Positions 1-11,506 are shown, counted from the first letter of the stretch. The stretch is 64,000 nucleotides of DNA from Caenorhabditis remanei (GCF_010183535.1 NC_071331.1:7688001-7752000), one strand, 5' to 3'. Made by a program: numbers and translations. Notes: a model not told the origin generated them from the sequence alone.

Positions 1-3000
1 AGTTTTTCTAAAAATCATAGACTAGAAGCTGAACATATTATAGCGATTCGCACTTATCTCATGGAACCTTATAAAAATGACGAAACTGAGAATCTTTCAC
101 TTGAACAATGCTGGTCTTTTTGGCATTAACACTCGGCAGCACACGAGGAATTAAAGTGACTGTGAATCAGAATTAAACATTACCTTTTTAAAATGAGAAA
201 ACTAAAAATTGCTCTAAAAATGAAGCTAAGCACGGCACGCTTCTTACAACCACGCTCTACCGAAACCACAGAAAATTGTGTGCGGAATTGAGAGACTCAG
301 AGAAAATGAGACATTTTCCAAAGGAATTTCGGTGGAGCGCATTTGTGAGAACTGTGCTAATAAGAAAAAATTTTATTGGCCAAAGGGATTGATTTATAGA
401 CTGAATGTTCAATTTTCCAACTGATGAGTGCATGTTAAAACATTATTCACGTTGCTTCAAGGTTGCCTGAACCCTATTCGAACACTTCGGCCTTCTCGAA
501 GTGTTTCTTGTTTCAAGTAATTCAAAAAAATCAGTTGACTTTCATAGTTTCAATTATAATGCTATTTCCGTATAATTTTTAATTACCCCAAGCATGAAGA
601 ATCAACCGAATGAGCGCATTTAAAAAATTTCGACAAATCAGAAATTCGAAACAGAACATTCATGGACATTATATTATTTTAATGGTACGCTATAAAAATA
701 ACGGAACAGAAAACCTTGCACTTAAAATGAATCATCGAAGATTTACGAAAAAAAAGTTCCGAAATGGAAAAATGTTTTCTCAAGAAAATATCATTTTCAA
801 TTTTATTAATCAATTTTTTCTGTTTCAATTAATGCATGAATCCATGTTGTACCAGTTGTAATGTTGTGTGATGACTCATATTTATTCATGTAAACGATTC
901 CACGTCACATAGAACAATACTTTTTTATCGCACTACTCCGACTCAGGTAGCTCACTGTATCCCTTCTGATAGTTTTGAAAGAAATAACAAATTTCCTTCA
1001 AAAAGTTGTAGTTTTTACTGTTGCATCGAATTGGTATCAAAAAGAGTAAATAGTCGGATGATTGATGATCTCAACATAAGGTAAACTCGCTCTATAGATA
1101 ATTTATAGATAGAAAACTATACATTTTTAATTGTGAAAAATGTGCATTTTTAGCAATCAAAAGTCACTAGGCATCACACTTCTTCCCGTCGCCGAGTGGG
1201 AAATGACCTTAATTGTACTGTCAAATATTATACGGGAAACTGTGATCTTTATAACAACTACCCCTGAAAACATACATAATATCATTATAAATATTCTCCA
1301 GTAAACTAAGATAATGGATCAGCAAAGTTTTAAAAACTGAAACAAGACAAACTCCAAAAAACATATTACAATGTGTTTTAAATTTTTTCCTGTTTTGTAG
1401 ATCACATATTTTGTAGTTGGAACTATGTTTGAATGCTTTTTTTTCTAATTAAGCTTTTCGTTAATAGATTGAAAGGCGAAACGCTTTTATTTGATTATTG
1501 AACTTGTCGAATTTTGAATTTCAAAATGGGTTCATTTCGTTCGTCTGCCGAAATGAGGTAAAAAAATAGTAAGCAATATTCTGTTATTTACTGTTTTACG
1601 AACTCTGTAACAATTCGAATGTAGTTATTCATTATTGTCACATACCCAAAGTTTCCCAGCAAGTGCACACAGCGAAATATTATACCGTATCTAACGTTCA
1701 AATGTTTTTATCAAATTACATATTAACTCGGCAAAGTTATTAAAACTGCGCTCCACCGAAATGGCTTTGAAAAATTTCTATTTTTCTCTGAGTCTCTCGA
1801 TTTCTTTAAATAAACTCAAAATAGAGCGCAAGTCAAACTATCGAGTGACGTATTATTTGTTTCATTTGTCTACGGTGAAACAGTACTTACAACCAACAAA
1901 AAATATATTTCCAAAAACTTTTTTTTTCAATTGAAACTTTCTAGACATCTAAAACTTTCGAATAACAACAGATGAGTACCCGAGATAATGAGGGTGCATT
2001 TGTTACTTTCACTTAATAATCTTTTCAATGATACCAACCAATTCCAAGTTCTATACGACAAAAATCTGTTTCATTTTTCTCATTTTTCTACACCATTGAT
2101 TTTGATAACTCGTTGTTTGACTGGCCAGATTTTCATTAGAAACACTATGTATTTCAAAAGGCTTCATCTAATTTTGAGAGGAAAATGAAATCCAGTGCTT
2201 TCAAAACTGCATATGAGAAACGAGAGTGATATTGGAATACTGTCGCGCGTCCAAAATCTATGATTCAATCATTCAGCGGACATGTTTTATTTCTTTTTGA
2301 TTTCTTGTCAACAGTTTTCTCTAAACTTTCTCACTGCTTCAGTTATTATTCTTATTTGACCTTCTATATTTATCACAATTCCTGTTTTGAACCGATAGTC
2401 TAGTATCCGAATTGTTGGTTAGAAATTTGAATGTCAAACATGAGATATAAGGAAAAGGACATTTGAGTTTTTGGAATATAAATTTTGTTCAAAACCTGAA
2501 TCAACCAGGCATATACGTTTTGTAGTTTTTCTCAATATGGTGTAACGGGACACAATTTCGAATTTTTATGAAAAGTCCAGGCTGAATTTCCACTGGGGGA
2601 AGATACAATGGTTTCCATACTATATTGAGGTTGAATTACGTTTTCTAAAGCATTTTTTTTATTTCCTCAAGTTTTATTGTATTACCTGAAATATAAGTAG
2701 CCTTAGATAAATTTAACAAGAGATATGTGGAAGTAGAAACAGCACTTGGACATTTACTCAGCAAGATACTTTTTTTCTGTTTCACAAAATTATTATTTGG
2801 ATAAGCAGATTATTGAACTTATTCAGATAATGTTTCTGAAACTTTCTCACTATTTCAGCAATTTATTCTAAACTTGAGATATAAATGAAAAAAATTACTT
2901 TGAGGGAATATCAACTGTGAACTTTACCAGTCTTTTTTTGCAACTTTTTCAAATTAGAAAACTAAAATTAAAAACTATAAACTTTCAGACTTTCTAAAAG

Positions 3001-3247
3001 CTACAGATTTTTACCCGATAAAATAACGATACAGTTGTCACATTCACCTAAGCTCATCAATGATCTCAGCCAAATCCTAGTTCTATAATACGACAAAGCC
3101 TATACGTTTTTCCCACATTGACTGTTTCATTTTCATCATTTTCCTACACCATTGATTGTGATAACTGGTTTTTCGGCTGGGTTTTTTTAAACAGTTTCAA
3201 GAACTTTATATAAAAAATGAGAGAGATATTGGAATACTGTGATCTTC
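1..3247. other. Gene-free repeat-bearing spacer
   Basis: No convincing coding sequence is seen on either strand; the few open frames are short, AT-rich and lack family resemblance. The stretch contains an inverted sequence pair near 285-343 and 1745-1801 (separate entry) and scattered copies of a degenerate phrase built around TATTCTAAACTTGAGAT (for example near 2860), which recurs at about 6380, 6560, 7115 and 7420. Confidence 0.6.
285..1801. repeat. Possible non-autonomous element bounded by imperfect inverted repeats
   Basis: The sequence GAGAGACTCAGAGAAAA...ATTTCGGTGGAGCGCA at about 285-343 reappears as its reverse complement at about 1745-1801, with a handful of mismatches. The interior has no long ORF. 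The arrangement would fit a decayed terminal-inverted-repeat transposon or two independent insertions of one short repeat in opposite orientation; I see no clear target-site duplication that would decide. Confidence 0.35.
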
Positions 3248-3732
3248 TTTAAAGGTGGACTAAGGTCAACTCTGATATTTTTATAGAATAATGTATGTGT
3301 ACCTCTCAGTTCATTTTCATATCGTAAGAATTTTAAAAATAGGTCTGAACCCCGCTGAAAGCGATCGCCGGTGAGTTTGGGCATTTCGGTGGCCTAGAAA
3401 TTTGCGAATTCGGCCATGTTGATTTTTTCAAATTTTGTCGCGATTTCCGTTTATTTCTGTGGTTTTTTTTCAATGAATTTGATAGAAAACGACAAAAATT
3501 GATAGGAACACTACAAAATCGGAGAAATGAAGAAATTAACATACGGCCGAAGTCAAATTTCTGGGCCATAACGCCAATTTTCATTGGCCAGCGAAATGCC
3601 CAAACTCACCGGCGATCGCTCTCAGCGGGTTTCAGACCGATTTTCAAAATTCTTTCGATATGAAAATGAACTCACAGGTACTCATACATTATTCTATGAA
3701 AATATCAGAGTTCAGTTTAGTCCACCTTTAAA
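3248..3732. repeat. Palindromic (foldback/MITE-like) element
   Basis: The left arm (about 3248-3402) starts TTTAAAGGTGGACTAAGG and the right arm (about 3583-3732) ends with its reverse complement, CCACCTTTAAA. The inner ends share GCCCAAACTCACCGGCGATC in opposite orientation. The roughly 180-bp centre is unique within the window. The two arms differ at scattered positions, so this is not a recent copy. Short open frames over it are shadows of the palindrome. Confidence 0.75.
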
Positions 3733-4202
3733 TCGAATAAAACTGGCCAGTAATGCATGGGATAGGAGTTTAGAAAACAATTACTGTCTCACCGATTCTA
3801 TTTTTTTCTATGACAAAGAGATTCAATCATTGCGAGGACTATTTCTCTTTGTTTTTGCTTTCTTGTTAAACAATTTTCTCCAATGTTTCAGTTCTCTATC
3901 ATAAACTTGAAATTGGAAAAAAAGTTTACTAATCGCCATTATACTAGTTGATGTTCTGAATATCAAACATGAGATATAAAAAATAGAACGTTTGAGTTTT
4001 TGGAACAAAAATTATGTTCAGTACAAAAACGAAATTAACCAGGCAAAACCATTTGTAGCTTTTCTCGTTATGGTGTAACCTGGCACAATTCTGAATGTAA
4101 TGAAAAGTACAGAAGAAGTATTGTTACAATGGTTTGCATGAAGCTGAATAACGTTTTCTAACACATTAATTATACTCATTATTTTTATATGTTTTCATTG
4201 TA

Positions 4203-5473
4203 TCAGGCTGGTGCATAAGTTTCTTTCTTTTTTTGCCAAATGTTTATTACAAAATATTTCAAAGTAAATCAAGATCAATTAAACAAAATATTCTCCATCA
4301 GCATTGATGACTTGCTGCCAACGTCCAGGCAATTTTTTGATTCCCTCCTGCCAGAACTCAGCCGGGCGCTCAGCGAAATACGAGGTCAACTCCTTTTTTA
4401 TATCATTCTTTGTCTTGAAATTTTGACCCTCTAGTTTTTGTTGGAGGTGACTGAACAACCAATAATCCGAAGGAGCAAGGTCAGGAGAATACGGTGGGTG
4501 GGGTAGAACAGTCCATCCGAATGACATCAGCTTGGCATTGGTCACTTTCGAAACATGAGGGCGAGCGTTGTCATGCTGGAAGAAAACTCTTGCTTTTTCT
4601 CCACGACTCGCGGCAACTGATCGTTTGAGTTTTTCCAATTGCGAAGAGTACACGTCAGCTGTTATTGTTTTGCCCTCATCCAAAAGTTCCCAATACTCGA
4701 CACCACGAACAGACCACCAGATTGAAAGCATCACCTTTTTCACGTGAAGTTCAGGTTTGGCGACGGCTGCTGGTTGCTCATCTTCGTCAACCCACTGGGC
4801 CTTCCGTACATTGTTAGAGTAATGTACCCACTTTTCATCCCCAGTGATGAGATCATCCAGCCAAGCTTTGGTTCGGTGGGAGGACAGAAGTAACATACTC
4901 ATATCCACTCGACGCTTCTTGTCAAAATCCTTCAAAGCATGAGGAACGAAACGACCCAGTTTCTTGACTTTTCCGATGGACTTCAATCCACGCACAATAG
5001 TCGAATGGTCAACTCCCATTGTCATCGCAATTTCGCGACTGGACTGGTATGGGTCCGCTTCCACATTTTTCTGCAATTCGCTCAAGTCCAACTCAACTGG
5101 TCTTCCGGGACGCGTTCGGTCTTCTAAATCAAAGTCGTTCGCTTCAAATCTTTCGATCCAAAGTCTTATTGTGGGAGCAGTAGGGGCATGTGCTTGATAA
5201 ATATCAGTTAACTTCTTTTGAATATCAGATGATTTTAAGCCAGAAAGAAAGAGAAACAAAATCACATGCAGAATATGCATTCGGTTGGGAACGAAAGGAA
5301 GCGGCATTCTCGCGGGGGAAACGAGCGAGCAATGAAATAAAAAACGGATAGCAAGACACTGACAGGGTCCTTCTATTACATGAACAAACGGGTTGAAAAA
5401 CAACCTCTCTGATCAGAGACCGAAGACGAAAGTCACACTCTCAAAAAAGAAAGAAACTTATGCACCAGCCTAA
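4203..5473 (-). mobile_element. mariner transposon (IS630-Tc1-mariner superfamily), apparently full length
   Basis: The element is 1,271 bp, flanked by TA on both sides (4201-4202 and 5474-5475), the target duplication expected of mariner insertion. The ends are near-perfect inverted repeats of about 30 bp beginning AGGCTGGTGCATAAGTTTC, with one mismatch in the outermost bases (TCAGG versus TTAGG). One uninterrupted transposase ORF lies between them on the minus strand. Matching ends, matching TA and an open reading frame indicate a recent arrival and possible autonomy. It sits in a gene-free spacer. Confidence 0.95.
4279..5307 (-). CDS. mariner transposase (D,D34D)
   Basis: This is the cut-and-paste transposase of the surrounding mariner element: it binds the terminal repeats, excises the element and joins it at a TA dinucleotide in the nucleus. 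From the ATG at 5307 it is 342 residues, against about 345 for typical mariner transposases. The N-terminal 110 residues hold paired helix-turn-helix DNA-binding segments with a GRP-type linker (RPGRP, residues 66-70). The catalytic triad is visible: D157 in TGDEKW, D246 in QHDNARPH and D281 in LAPSDYW, exactly 34 residues between the last two, which defines mariner rather than Tc1 (D34E). The frame stays open upstream to 5403 but without an ATG, so 5307 is the first sensible start; a second Met follows at residue 10. No stop or frameshift is seen. Activity is inference. Confidence 0.93.
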   Translation of the reverse strand: MPLPFVPNRMHILHVILFLFLSGLKSSDIQKKLTDIYQAHAPTAPTIRLWIERFEANDFDLEDRTRPGRPVELDLSELQKNVEADPYQSSREIAMTMGVDHSTIVRGLKSIGKVKKLGRFVPHALKDFDKKRRVDMSMLLLSSHRTKAWLDDLITGDEKWVHYSNNVRKAQWVDEDEQPAAVAKPELHVKKVMLSIWWSVRGVEYWELLDEGKTITADVYSSQLEKLKRSVAASRGEKARVFFQHDNARPHVSKVTNAKLMSFGWTVLPHPPYSPDLAPSDYWLFSHLQQKLEGQNFKTKNDIKKELTSYFAERPAEFWQEGIKKLPGRWQQVINADGEYFV

Positions 5474-5710
5474 TATGTATTTGGAAAAGTAGCCTAACGA
5501 GGGAGTGTTCCAGACGTAACTCACTAGGGAAGGCCCTCGACTCGGTCTGGAGTTATAGGACGTGACCTATATCATTGGAAAGCTGAGAACACGCTGATTC
5601 CAAATATATATTCAGTTATTGCCCTCGAGGCCTGGTATTCGAGAAAAACGAGGTCAAAGTTTGAACCCTTTGACAAGTCATTACCTTTCCGACGTGTGAA
5701 AAATAAAATA

Positions 5711-5778
5711 GCGTGGTGTGGGATGTAGTGAAGGGGCATGGCATTGGGAGGGGTGTGGGTTCGGTTCCCGGTCACGCC
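5711..5778 (+). other. tRNA-like remnant (possible SINE head or pseudo-tRNA)
   Basis: The 5' end GCGTGGT can pair with the 3' segment GTCACGC (five Watson-Crick pairs plus two G-U), as in an acceptor stem. A B-box-like GGTTCGGTTCCC lies where the T arm should be and an A-box-like TGGGATGTAGTGAAGG follows the 5' stem. CCA follows the 3' stem, then a run of eight T resembling a Pol III terminator. The anticodon arm is not convincing, so I do not call a functional tRNA. Confidence 0.3.
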
Positions 5779-6073
5779 AAATTTTTTTTGAATTTTTCAA
5801 TCAAATTTTTAGATTCTCTAAACAGGTCTGCCACACTTTTTCAAGATTTGGATTGTGATTTATTGATTTTCATGTAAAAAATCTAATTTTTAGAAAAATT
5901 ATTTTTCAAAAATTTGTCCATCATTTGATGGTCCAAAAGTGGTGAAGTACTCGGAAAATTTTTCTCGGCTTTTTGTTTCAAATAGTTTCTGTTTACGTAG
6001 GTAGTCAGCTTTCAAATTGGCTTAAGATGAAATTACCAAGAGATATGTTGACGTAGGAACAGTATTTGTACCA

Positions 6074-6303
6074 AACTTGTCACGGGCCGGGATCAGATTT
6101 TTCTCTACCCGGGGGTTTGAAATTCAAAGTTTTTTGCACTACCTTTTATGGTTTTTTCCCGAAAATATGACTATACACACTTCATAATTCAATCAAAAGC
6201 TAGTTATGCAATGAAATTGGATTTTTAAAATGCACATTTTTTGAAGGCAAAAAATTTGATCAAAAAATAGGTTCCTTTTTGAAGCCGGGTCGTGCCGTGC
6301 CGA
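6074..6303. repeat. Degenerate palindromic repeat, 'ACTTGTCACGGGCCGG' family, copy 1
   Basis: It begins ACTTGTCACGGGCCGGGAT near 6074 and closes around 6283-6303 with AAGCCGGGTCGTGCCG. Related copies are at 15838-16078, 47088-47357 and 51525-51755. The GC-rich tips around an AT-rich centre stand out strongly from the local composition. This copy is the most decayed of the four. Confidence 0.5.
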
Positions 6304-7718
6304 GCAAAAATTTTCTGTTTCTCAAAATTATTGATTTGATAAGCAGATTGTTAAACTTGTTCAAGTTGGTCACTATTTTAACAGCTTTTTCTAAACTTGA
6401 GATGTAAATAAAAAACATTCGATTGCTGGATTTTTGAGCTTCACCAGATAAATTTCGATTTTCTTTCAAAGTTACTGCTTCACGGACTAATCAATCATTA
6501 AAAAATGTTCTTCGTTTCTTCTGGTCAAATATCTATTTTCTGATCTATCCAACTGTTTCAACAACTCATTCTAAACTTGGAACTAGCCCTAAATGTGTTA
6601 CGCTTGTTTTTCATTCGAATTCTGTAAAAATTCAATTTTCATCGCGGAATCGATTGTGAACTTCACCAGATAAATTAAAATTTTCGATTTTTCTTTCAAA
6701 GTTACGGTTTCAATGACTAAAGAAATGTTCTGTTATTCGAATTATAGTCAATTAACAAAGTTTGATCTCAGACTATTTCTACTTTCCTTATCATCGAATA
6801 TCTATTTTCTGATTTATCCAACTCTTTGAACAACGCATTATGTACTTGGAAGTAGACCAATTTTCTGAACGAAAAATTGAATTTTTCGAAAATGGTGAAT
6901 TTTTGACTATTCCACAGAATTCAATCAAGAAATTAGATTTTTAAAATGTAAAAAATGTTTTATTCAAAACATTTGGTCTAGAAATAGGTTATTTTTTGAA
7001 ACCGAGCAGGGAAAAATCTTTCTGTTTCACTAAATTATTGATTTGATAAGCAGATTGATTGTTACGCTATTCGAATTTGCCGATTTTCTAGATTTTTTTA
7101 CTATTTCAGAAACTTATTCTAAACTTGAGATAAAAATGAAAAAAAAACATTAGATTCTGTGAATTTTGAGCTTCAGCAGATAAATTTTTCTTTCAAAATT
7201 ACTGCTTCACTGACTAATTGAAGTCTCCAGTACTATAGTTATAATCAGTAATCACACGAAATTTTCTCATGACGGATTTTTTAAAGTCTTCTGTATCTCG
7301 TTGTTTGGTCTTGTCGTCGCAATAAAATAAAACTATATCATTGAAGCATTTCCCGGAAAAAAATTCACAAAAAACGGAAAAACGTGAATTTTCTGATCTA
7401 CCCAACTGTTTCAACAACTCATTCTAAACTTGGAACTAGATCTGAATGTATTACGTCCTCCGTTCCAAATACATGTAAAAATTCAATTTTCCAGATCATC
7501 GCACCATCGAGCACACAGCCCGGCAAGTTTCGATTGAACGAGAGCGCGCTGAACTCAGTACTCGGGCACTCGGCATGCGCCAATAAGAAAGTGAGTCATT
7601 CTGTCTTTTGTGATGCTGAAATGTAAGAAGAAAAAACAAGGTTTTTGTGGATGATACTTTGTTCGAAAAAATCGAAAATAAATAGTTTGTTGGGTGGGAA
7701 GATGTTGACTTCGACTTC

Positions 7719-8964
7719 TTAACGGCGGGTTCCGTCCTCGAAGAAGATTCCTCCGTCCAAAGCGCAGTACCTGAAAAGAGATGGGATTGTTTAAGGGTCT
7801 TATAGGTTCAGGGCTCATTAGTCCCGAAAAAAGTCAAAACTGGGAGGCCAGTGGCTAAAAATAGAAAAAAAAACTCACTTTGGACAGATTCCCTTCTCTC
7901 CTGGAGTACCGTCTTGTCCTGGAGTTCCTGGCTTTCCTGGCTCTCCGTCCTTTCCTGGCTCTCCTGGAGTTCCTGGCTCTCCCTTTGGTCCTGGTGCTCC
8001 TGGAGCTCCGTCGATTCCGTTGGATCCTGGTGGTCCTGGTGGTCCTTGTTGTCCTGGCTGTCCTGGTGGTCCTGGTGGTCCTGGAACGGCTGGCTCAGAC
8101 TTGGCTGGTGCTCCTGGCTCTCCTGGTGCTCCGGCTTGTCCTGGTGGTCCTGGTGGTCCTGGTGGTCCCTTTGGTCCTGGCTCTCCTGGCGCGGCGTCTG
8201 GTCCCTTTGGTCCTGGCTCACCGGATGGTCCGTTGTCTCCTGGAATTCCTGGTGGTCCTGGTGGTCCGGGTGGTCCTTGTGGGCATGGTTGGCATGGTGG
8301 TGGAGTGGTTGGCTCGCAAGGCTGCTGTGGTGGACGTCCTGGAGTTCCCGGTTGTCCTGGTGCTCCTGGCTTTCCTGGCTTTCCAGGCTTTCCTGGTGTT
8401 CCTTGTGGTCCTTGTGGTCCTGGCAGACAGCATCCGGCGCACTGCTCGTTGTAGGTGGAACGGGCGGTACGGTTGGCGGCGAGTGGGAGCTCGCGGATCG
8501 AGTAGACCGAGTTCCACACGTCCTTGGCGGATCCCTTGCAGGCGTAGAGCTCCTGGTGCATTTGGGTACGCACGTGTTGCACGTAGTTGTACACCATTGG
8601 GAGGGTGATGCAGACCTAGAATGAAAACGTTTGGAAAAGTTTTAAAAAAGTGTGGAGGATAGAATTTTTCAATGTCACAGTGGCAAGTCGATATTTTTCT
8701 ATTGTGAAAGTTCTTAAAATTTAGAAATTGAGCGCAAAAGAGAACTGATCGAAATTTCTAGAAAAGAAGTTATAAGAAAGTTATAGCTTTGCCCAAAAAT
8801 TTACTGTCTCAAACTTGTATCAATTCTAGACTAAAATTAAATGTCACAGTAGCTCTGCAGCAATTGTCGGAAAAAATGCTTACCGAAAGAACAGCCATGG
8901 CTGAGAAGCAGACGGCGGCATAACCGACGAAGCGGTAAGCCTTAATCTTCGAATCAATGTCCAT
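7719..8964 (-). CDS. dpy-4: Cuticle collagen (possible DPY-4 orthologue)
   Basis: A structural collagen of the exoskeleton, secreted by the hypodermis and cross-linked into cuticle. Exons 8964-8884, 8615-7879 and 7770-7719 join in phase to give 289 residues. The N-terminal exon holds a short cytosolic segment and a hydrophobic signal-anchor (residues about 10-40). NRTAR (75-79) fits the RxxR site cut by a subtilisin-like protease in cuticle collagens. Gly-X-Y repeats run from about residue 93 nearly to the end, interrupted by Cys-containing spacers, and the C-terminus ends FFEDGTRR after a two-Cys cluster. Cysteines flanking the triple-helix blocks would form interchain disulphides. The name dpy-4 rests on my memory of that gene lying close to qars-1 in C. 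elegans; as a collagen the call is certain, as dpy-4 it is inference. A repeat-rich plus-strand reading over exon 2 is an artefact. Confidence 0.93.
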
Positions 8965-9871
8965 TGTTAGGCTTGGTTGGAAGCTGTGAACAGACCGATG
9001 ATTTCAACGCATTCCGCGCGTTTTATACGCGATGTGAATGCGGGTGCCGAGCCGGCTGCTTAGCCAGTCCCAGCACGAATATCTCCATGATGGGGGTACT
9101 ATCTCGTTTCTCCGTTGGAGACTTTCTTAGAAAGTTCACCGGCGGCTAGGCGTTGGAGAACAGGTATTTCGGTTGGAGAGGGGGATTCGGGGGAGAGAAA
9201 AGGGGGGAAGAGGAGAGAGACGACATTCAGGCGTTGCCCCCCATCTTATCTCTCTTCACTAATCATCAATTTTTGTATCGCTAAGCGGGTTGATGGATAA
9301 ATGTTCAGTTGTTGAGAAAAAGGGGGAATTGGGTAATAAGAGAATGAAAATATTATGGTTTTGGAGTGGCTTAGCATAAATCTTGAGCAAATTGGAATCA
9401 ATCGTTGAAAATTTTTTAAATGAAAATTTAGAAATAGTGAAATATGTTTAATGATAAAGTAAATAATTTCAAATTTAATTTTTTTAAGTATCTGTAAATT
9501 TTCATTTACGTTCTAGTGGATGCTTAATGGTTCAACTTCAATTAGTATCACTCTTACATTAATCATGAAACAGCGGGATTTCTATACTCTAGATGATATC
9601 TCGATAGTCTGCGGAGGAATAGGGAATGGATAGAAAACAATATAAGAGGAGTAGAATTTCAAAAGTTGGCGATTTTCGTGAAAAAAACAGTAATTTACGT
9701 TAAAATGTGTAGTTTTATACACTTTTAGACAATGATGCTTCTCGGTGCTGGAATTTCGGATAAAACTACAGTTTTAGAACGCTTCTACGCCCAGCATGTG
9801 GAAAGTGTAGCCAAATTATGGAAATATACGAAAACTACTTTATTTTGATTTTAGAATGCAAATTTTCACTT
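8965..9871. other. Collagen upstream region plus one copy of a dispersed repeat
   Basis: The first 100 bases form the collagen promoter. From about 9270 to 9640 the sequence, starting TTTTTGTATCGCTAAGCGGG, is a direct copy of about 11920-12310 with roughly 85-90 percent identity by eye, so the large foldback element at 9872-11506 lies between two direct copies. No gene is seen. Confidence 0.6.
9021..9027 (-). promoter_or_regulatory. TATA box of the collagen gene
   Basis: On the minus strand GCGTATAAAACGCGC lies about 60 bases upstream of the collagen ATG, embedded in GC-rich sequence unlike the surrounding AT-rich DNA. A TATA element at this distance is usual for highly expressed, moult-cycling collagen genes. 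Function is inferred from position only. Confidence 0.6.
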
Positions 9872-9952
9872 TGACCTATTAGTTTGTTAAAGAACTTTAT
9901 TGAACAGAAAAAAAACAAAGATACTTGAATAAATAAAGAAAAACACGTGAAC

Positions 9953-10168
9953 TACAGAAAATGAACATGTTCAAATTCTGTAGTTTAAGGAGAAAGCTAC
10001 GTGGACTACAGAAAATGAACATGTTCAAATTCTGTAGTTTAAGGAGAAAGCTACGTGGACTACAGAAAATGAACATGTTCAAATTCTGTAGTTTAAGGAG
10101 AAAAAGACGTGGACTACAGAAAATGAACATGTTCAAATTCTGTAGTTTGAATAGAAAAGGGATAAAAT
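9953..10168. repeat. 54-bp tandem repeat built from a 32-bp quasi-palindrome (left array)
   Basis: About four units. Each contains CTACAGAA, a central GAACATGTTC and closing TTCTGTAG, so each unit is itself an inverted repeat, followed by a spacer TTTAAGGAGAAAGCTACGTG. Because 54 is a multiple of three, both strands give repetitive open frames; these are not proteins. Confidence 0.9.
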
Positions 10169-11284
10169 AAACCCATTGAATGTCAAAAACCAGTATTGTA
10201 TTATTAAAGTGGAGTGTTGAATCCGGCCATGAAAAGACTTTGTAGTGATGAGTGAGTTAGTAGAATTATCTGAAAAGAACAACGGTTTACTACGTCTCAT
10301 CAACATCAAACTAACATAATCGAACAGCCAAAATGGTAGATTTCGGATATTTTAAACAAGTGTCTTGAGAAAAAATCTGAAAATTAATTTGTTTCGTCTG
10401 TGCTTCTTTCCTGATTTCAAACATACATTTCCCTCAATTGAACTGACATACTTTCGACCGACAAAGAGACAACATAGAAAAATATCCGTTCCATGACAAA
10501 AATCAAGTATAACCGTATGCATTGTATGTATAAACCCATTATTAGAAAAAAAATCAGATTAGCTGAAATTACTTCGAGAATTAGATTACTTACCGCTCCA
10601 TCAACCCAGAGAAATTGGAAAAACATAATTTCAAATGCATTGACAAAATTTTTTGAAGGAATAAAACATGACACGTGTCTTTTTATTTCTTCAGAGGAAA
10701 TGAATCTAGAGCACGTTCCAAAATTTGCGACGTGTTCTACTAAAAGAGTGAGCGTGCTATTGTTGTGTTTAATTCATTTTCAAAACGCATACATTTAAAT
10801 ATAATCCTTTTTCCAATTTCTCTGGGTTGATGGAGCGGTAAGTAATCTAATTCTCGAAGTAATTTCAGCTAATCTGATTTTTTTTCTAATAATGGGTTTA
10901 TACATACAATGCATACGGTTATACTTGATTTTTGTCATGGAACGGATATTTTTCTATGTTGTCTCTTTGTCGGTCGAAAGTATGTCAGTTCAATTGAGGG
11001 AAATGTATGTTTGAAATCAGGAAAGAAGCACAGACGAAACAAATTAATTTTCAGATTTTTTCTCAAGACACTTGTTTAAAATATCCGAAATCTACCATTT
11101 TGGCTGTTCGATTATGTTAGTTTGATGTTGATGAGACGTAGTAAACCGTTGTTCTTTTCAGATAATTCTACTAACTCACTCATCACTACAAAGTCTTTTC
11201 ATGGCCGGATTCAACACTCCACTTTAATAATACAATACTGGTTTTTGACATTCAATGGGTTTATTTTATCCCTTTTCTATTCAA

Positions 11285-11432
11285 ACTACAGAATTTGAAC
11301 ATGTTCATTTTCTGTAGTCCACGTCTTTTTTCTCCTTAAACTACAGAAAATAAACATGTTCATTTTCTGTAGTCCACGTGGTTTTCTACTTACACTACAG
11401 AATTTGAACATGTTCATTTTCTGTAGTTCACG
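11285..11432. repeat. 54-bp tandem repeat (right array, inverted)
   Basis: Three units matching the left array in reverse complement, with one unit fewer and different spacer variants. The unequal copy number shows the arrays have slipped independently of the otherwise near-identical inner arms. Confidence 0.85.
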
Positions 11433-11506
11433 TGTTTTTCTTTATTTATTCAAATATCTTTGTTTTTTTTCTGTTCAATAAAGTTTTTTAACAAACTAAT
11501 AGGTCA

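Larger units (their letters stand above)
5474..7718. other. Gene-free spacer with degenerate tandem repeats
   Basis: No supported gene. Four or more diverged copies of a phrase resembling TATTCTAAACTTGAGAT, each followed by AT-rich sequence and GCTTCA(C/G)CAGATAAATTT, occur near 6380, 6560, 7115 and 7420. This suggests an old tandemly duplicated unit of a few hundred bases that also extends left of the mariner element. A tRNA-like segment and a GC-rich palindromic repeat are listed separately. Confidence 0.55.
9872..11506. mobile_element. Large foldback element with near-identical long arms
   Basis: The element is about 1.63 kb and begins TGACCTATTAGTTTGTTAA; the same sequence in reverse complement ends it. 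The arms of about 740 bp (to about 10622, and from about 10812) appear almost identical over their inner 440 bp. They enclose a unique loop of about 190 bp. Outer portions carry 54-bp tandem repeats, four copies on the left and three on the right. No transposase is encoded. The 3-4 bases beyond the ends do not show an obvious target duplication. It is most likely a non-autonomous DNA transposon related to the element at 19391-20623, which shares the CACGTGAACTAC segment and an AACTTTATT-containing tip. Confidence 0.85.

Noticed and set aside
5311..5403. N-terminal extension of the mariner transposase
   Set aside because: The extension has no ATG and family length fits the ATG at 5307.
7851..8624. 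Long Trp/Ser/Leu-rich and Gly/Pro-rich open frames on the plus strand over the collagen gene
   Set aside because: They are mirror readings of the Gly-X-Y codon repeats of the minus-strand collagen and have no splice or start context.
9897..10170. Repetitive ORFs on both strands encoding an 18-residue repeat
   Set aside because: Created by a 54-bp palindromic DNA repeat; both strands are open because the unit length is divisible by three.
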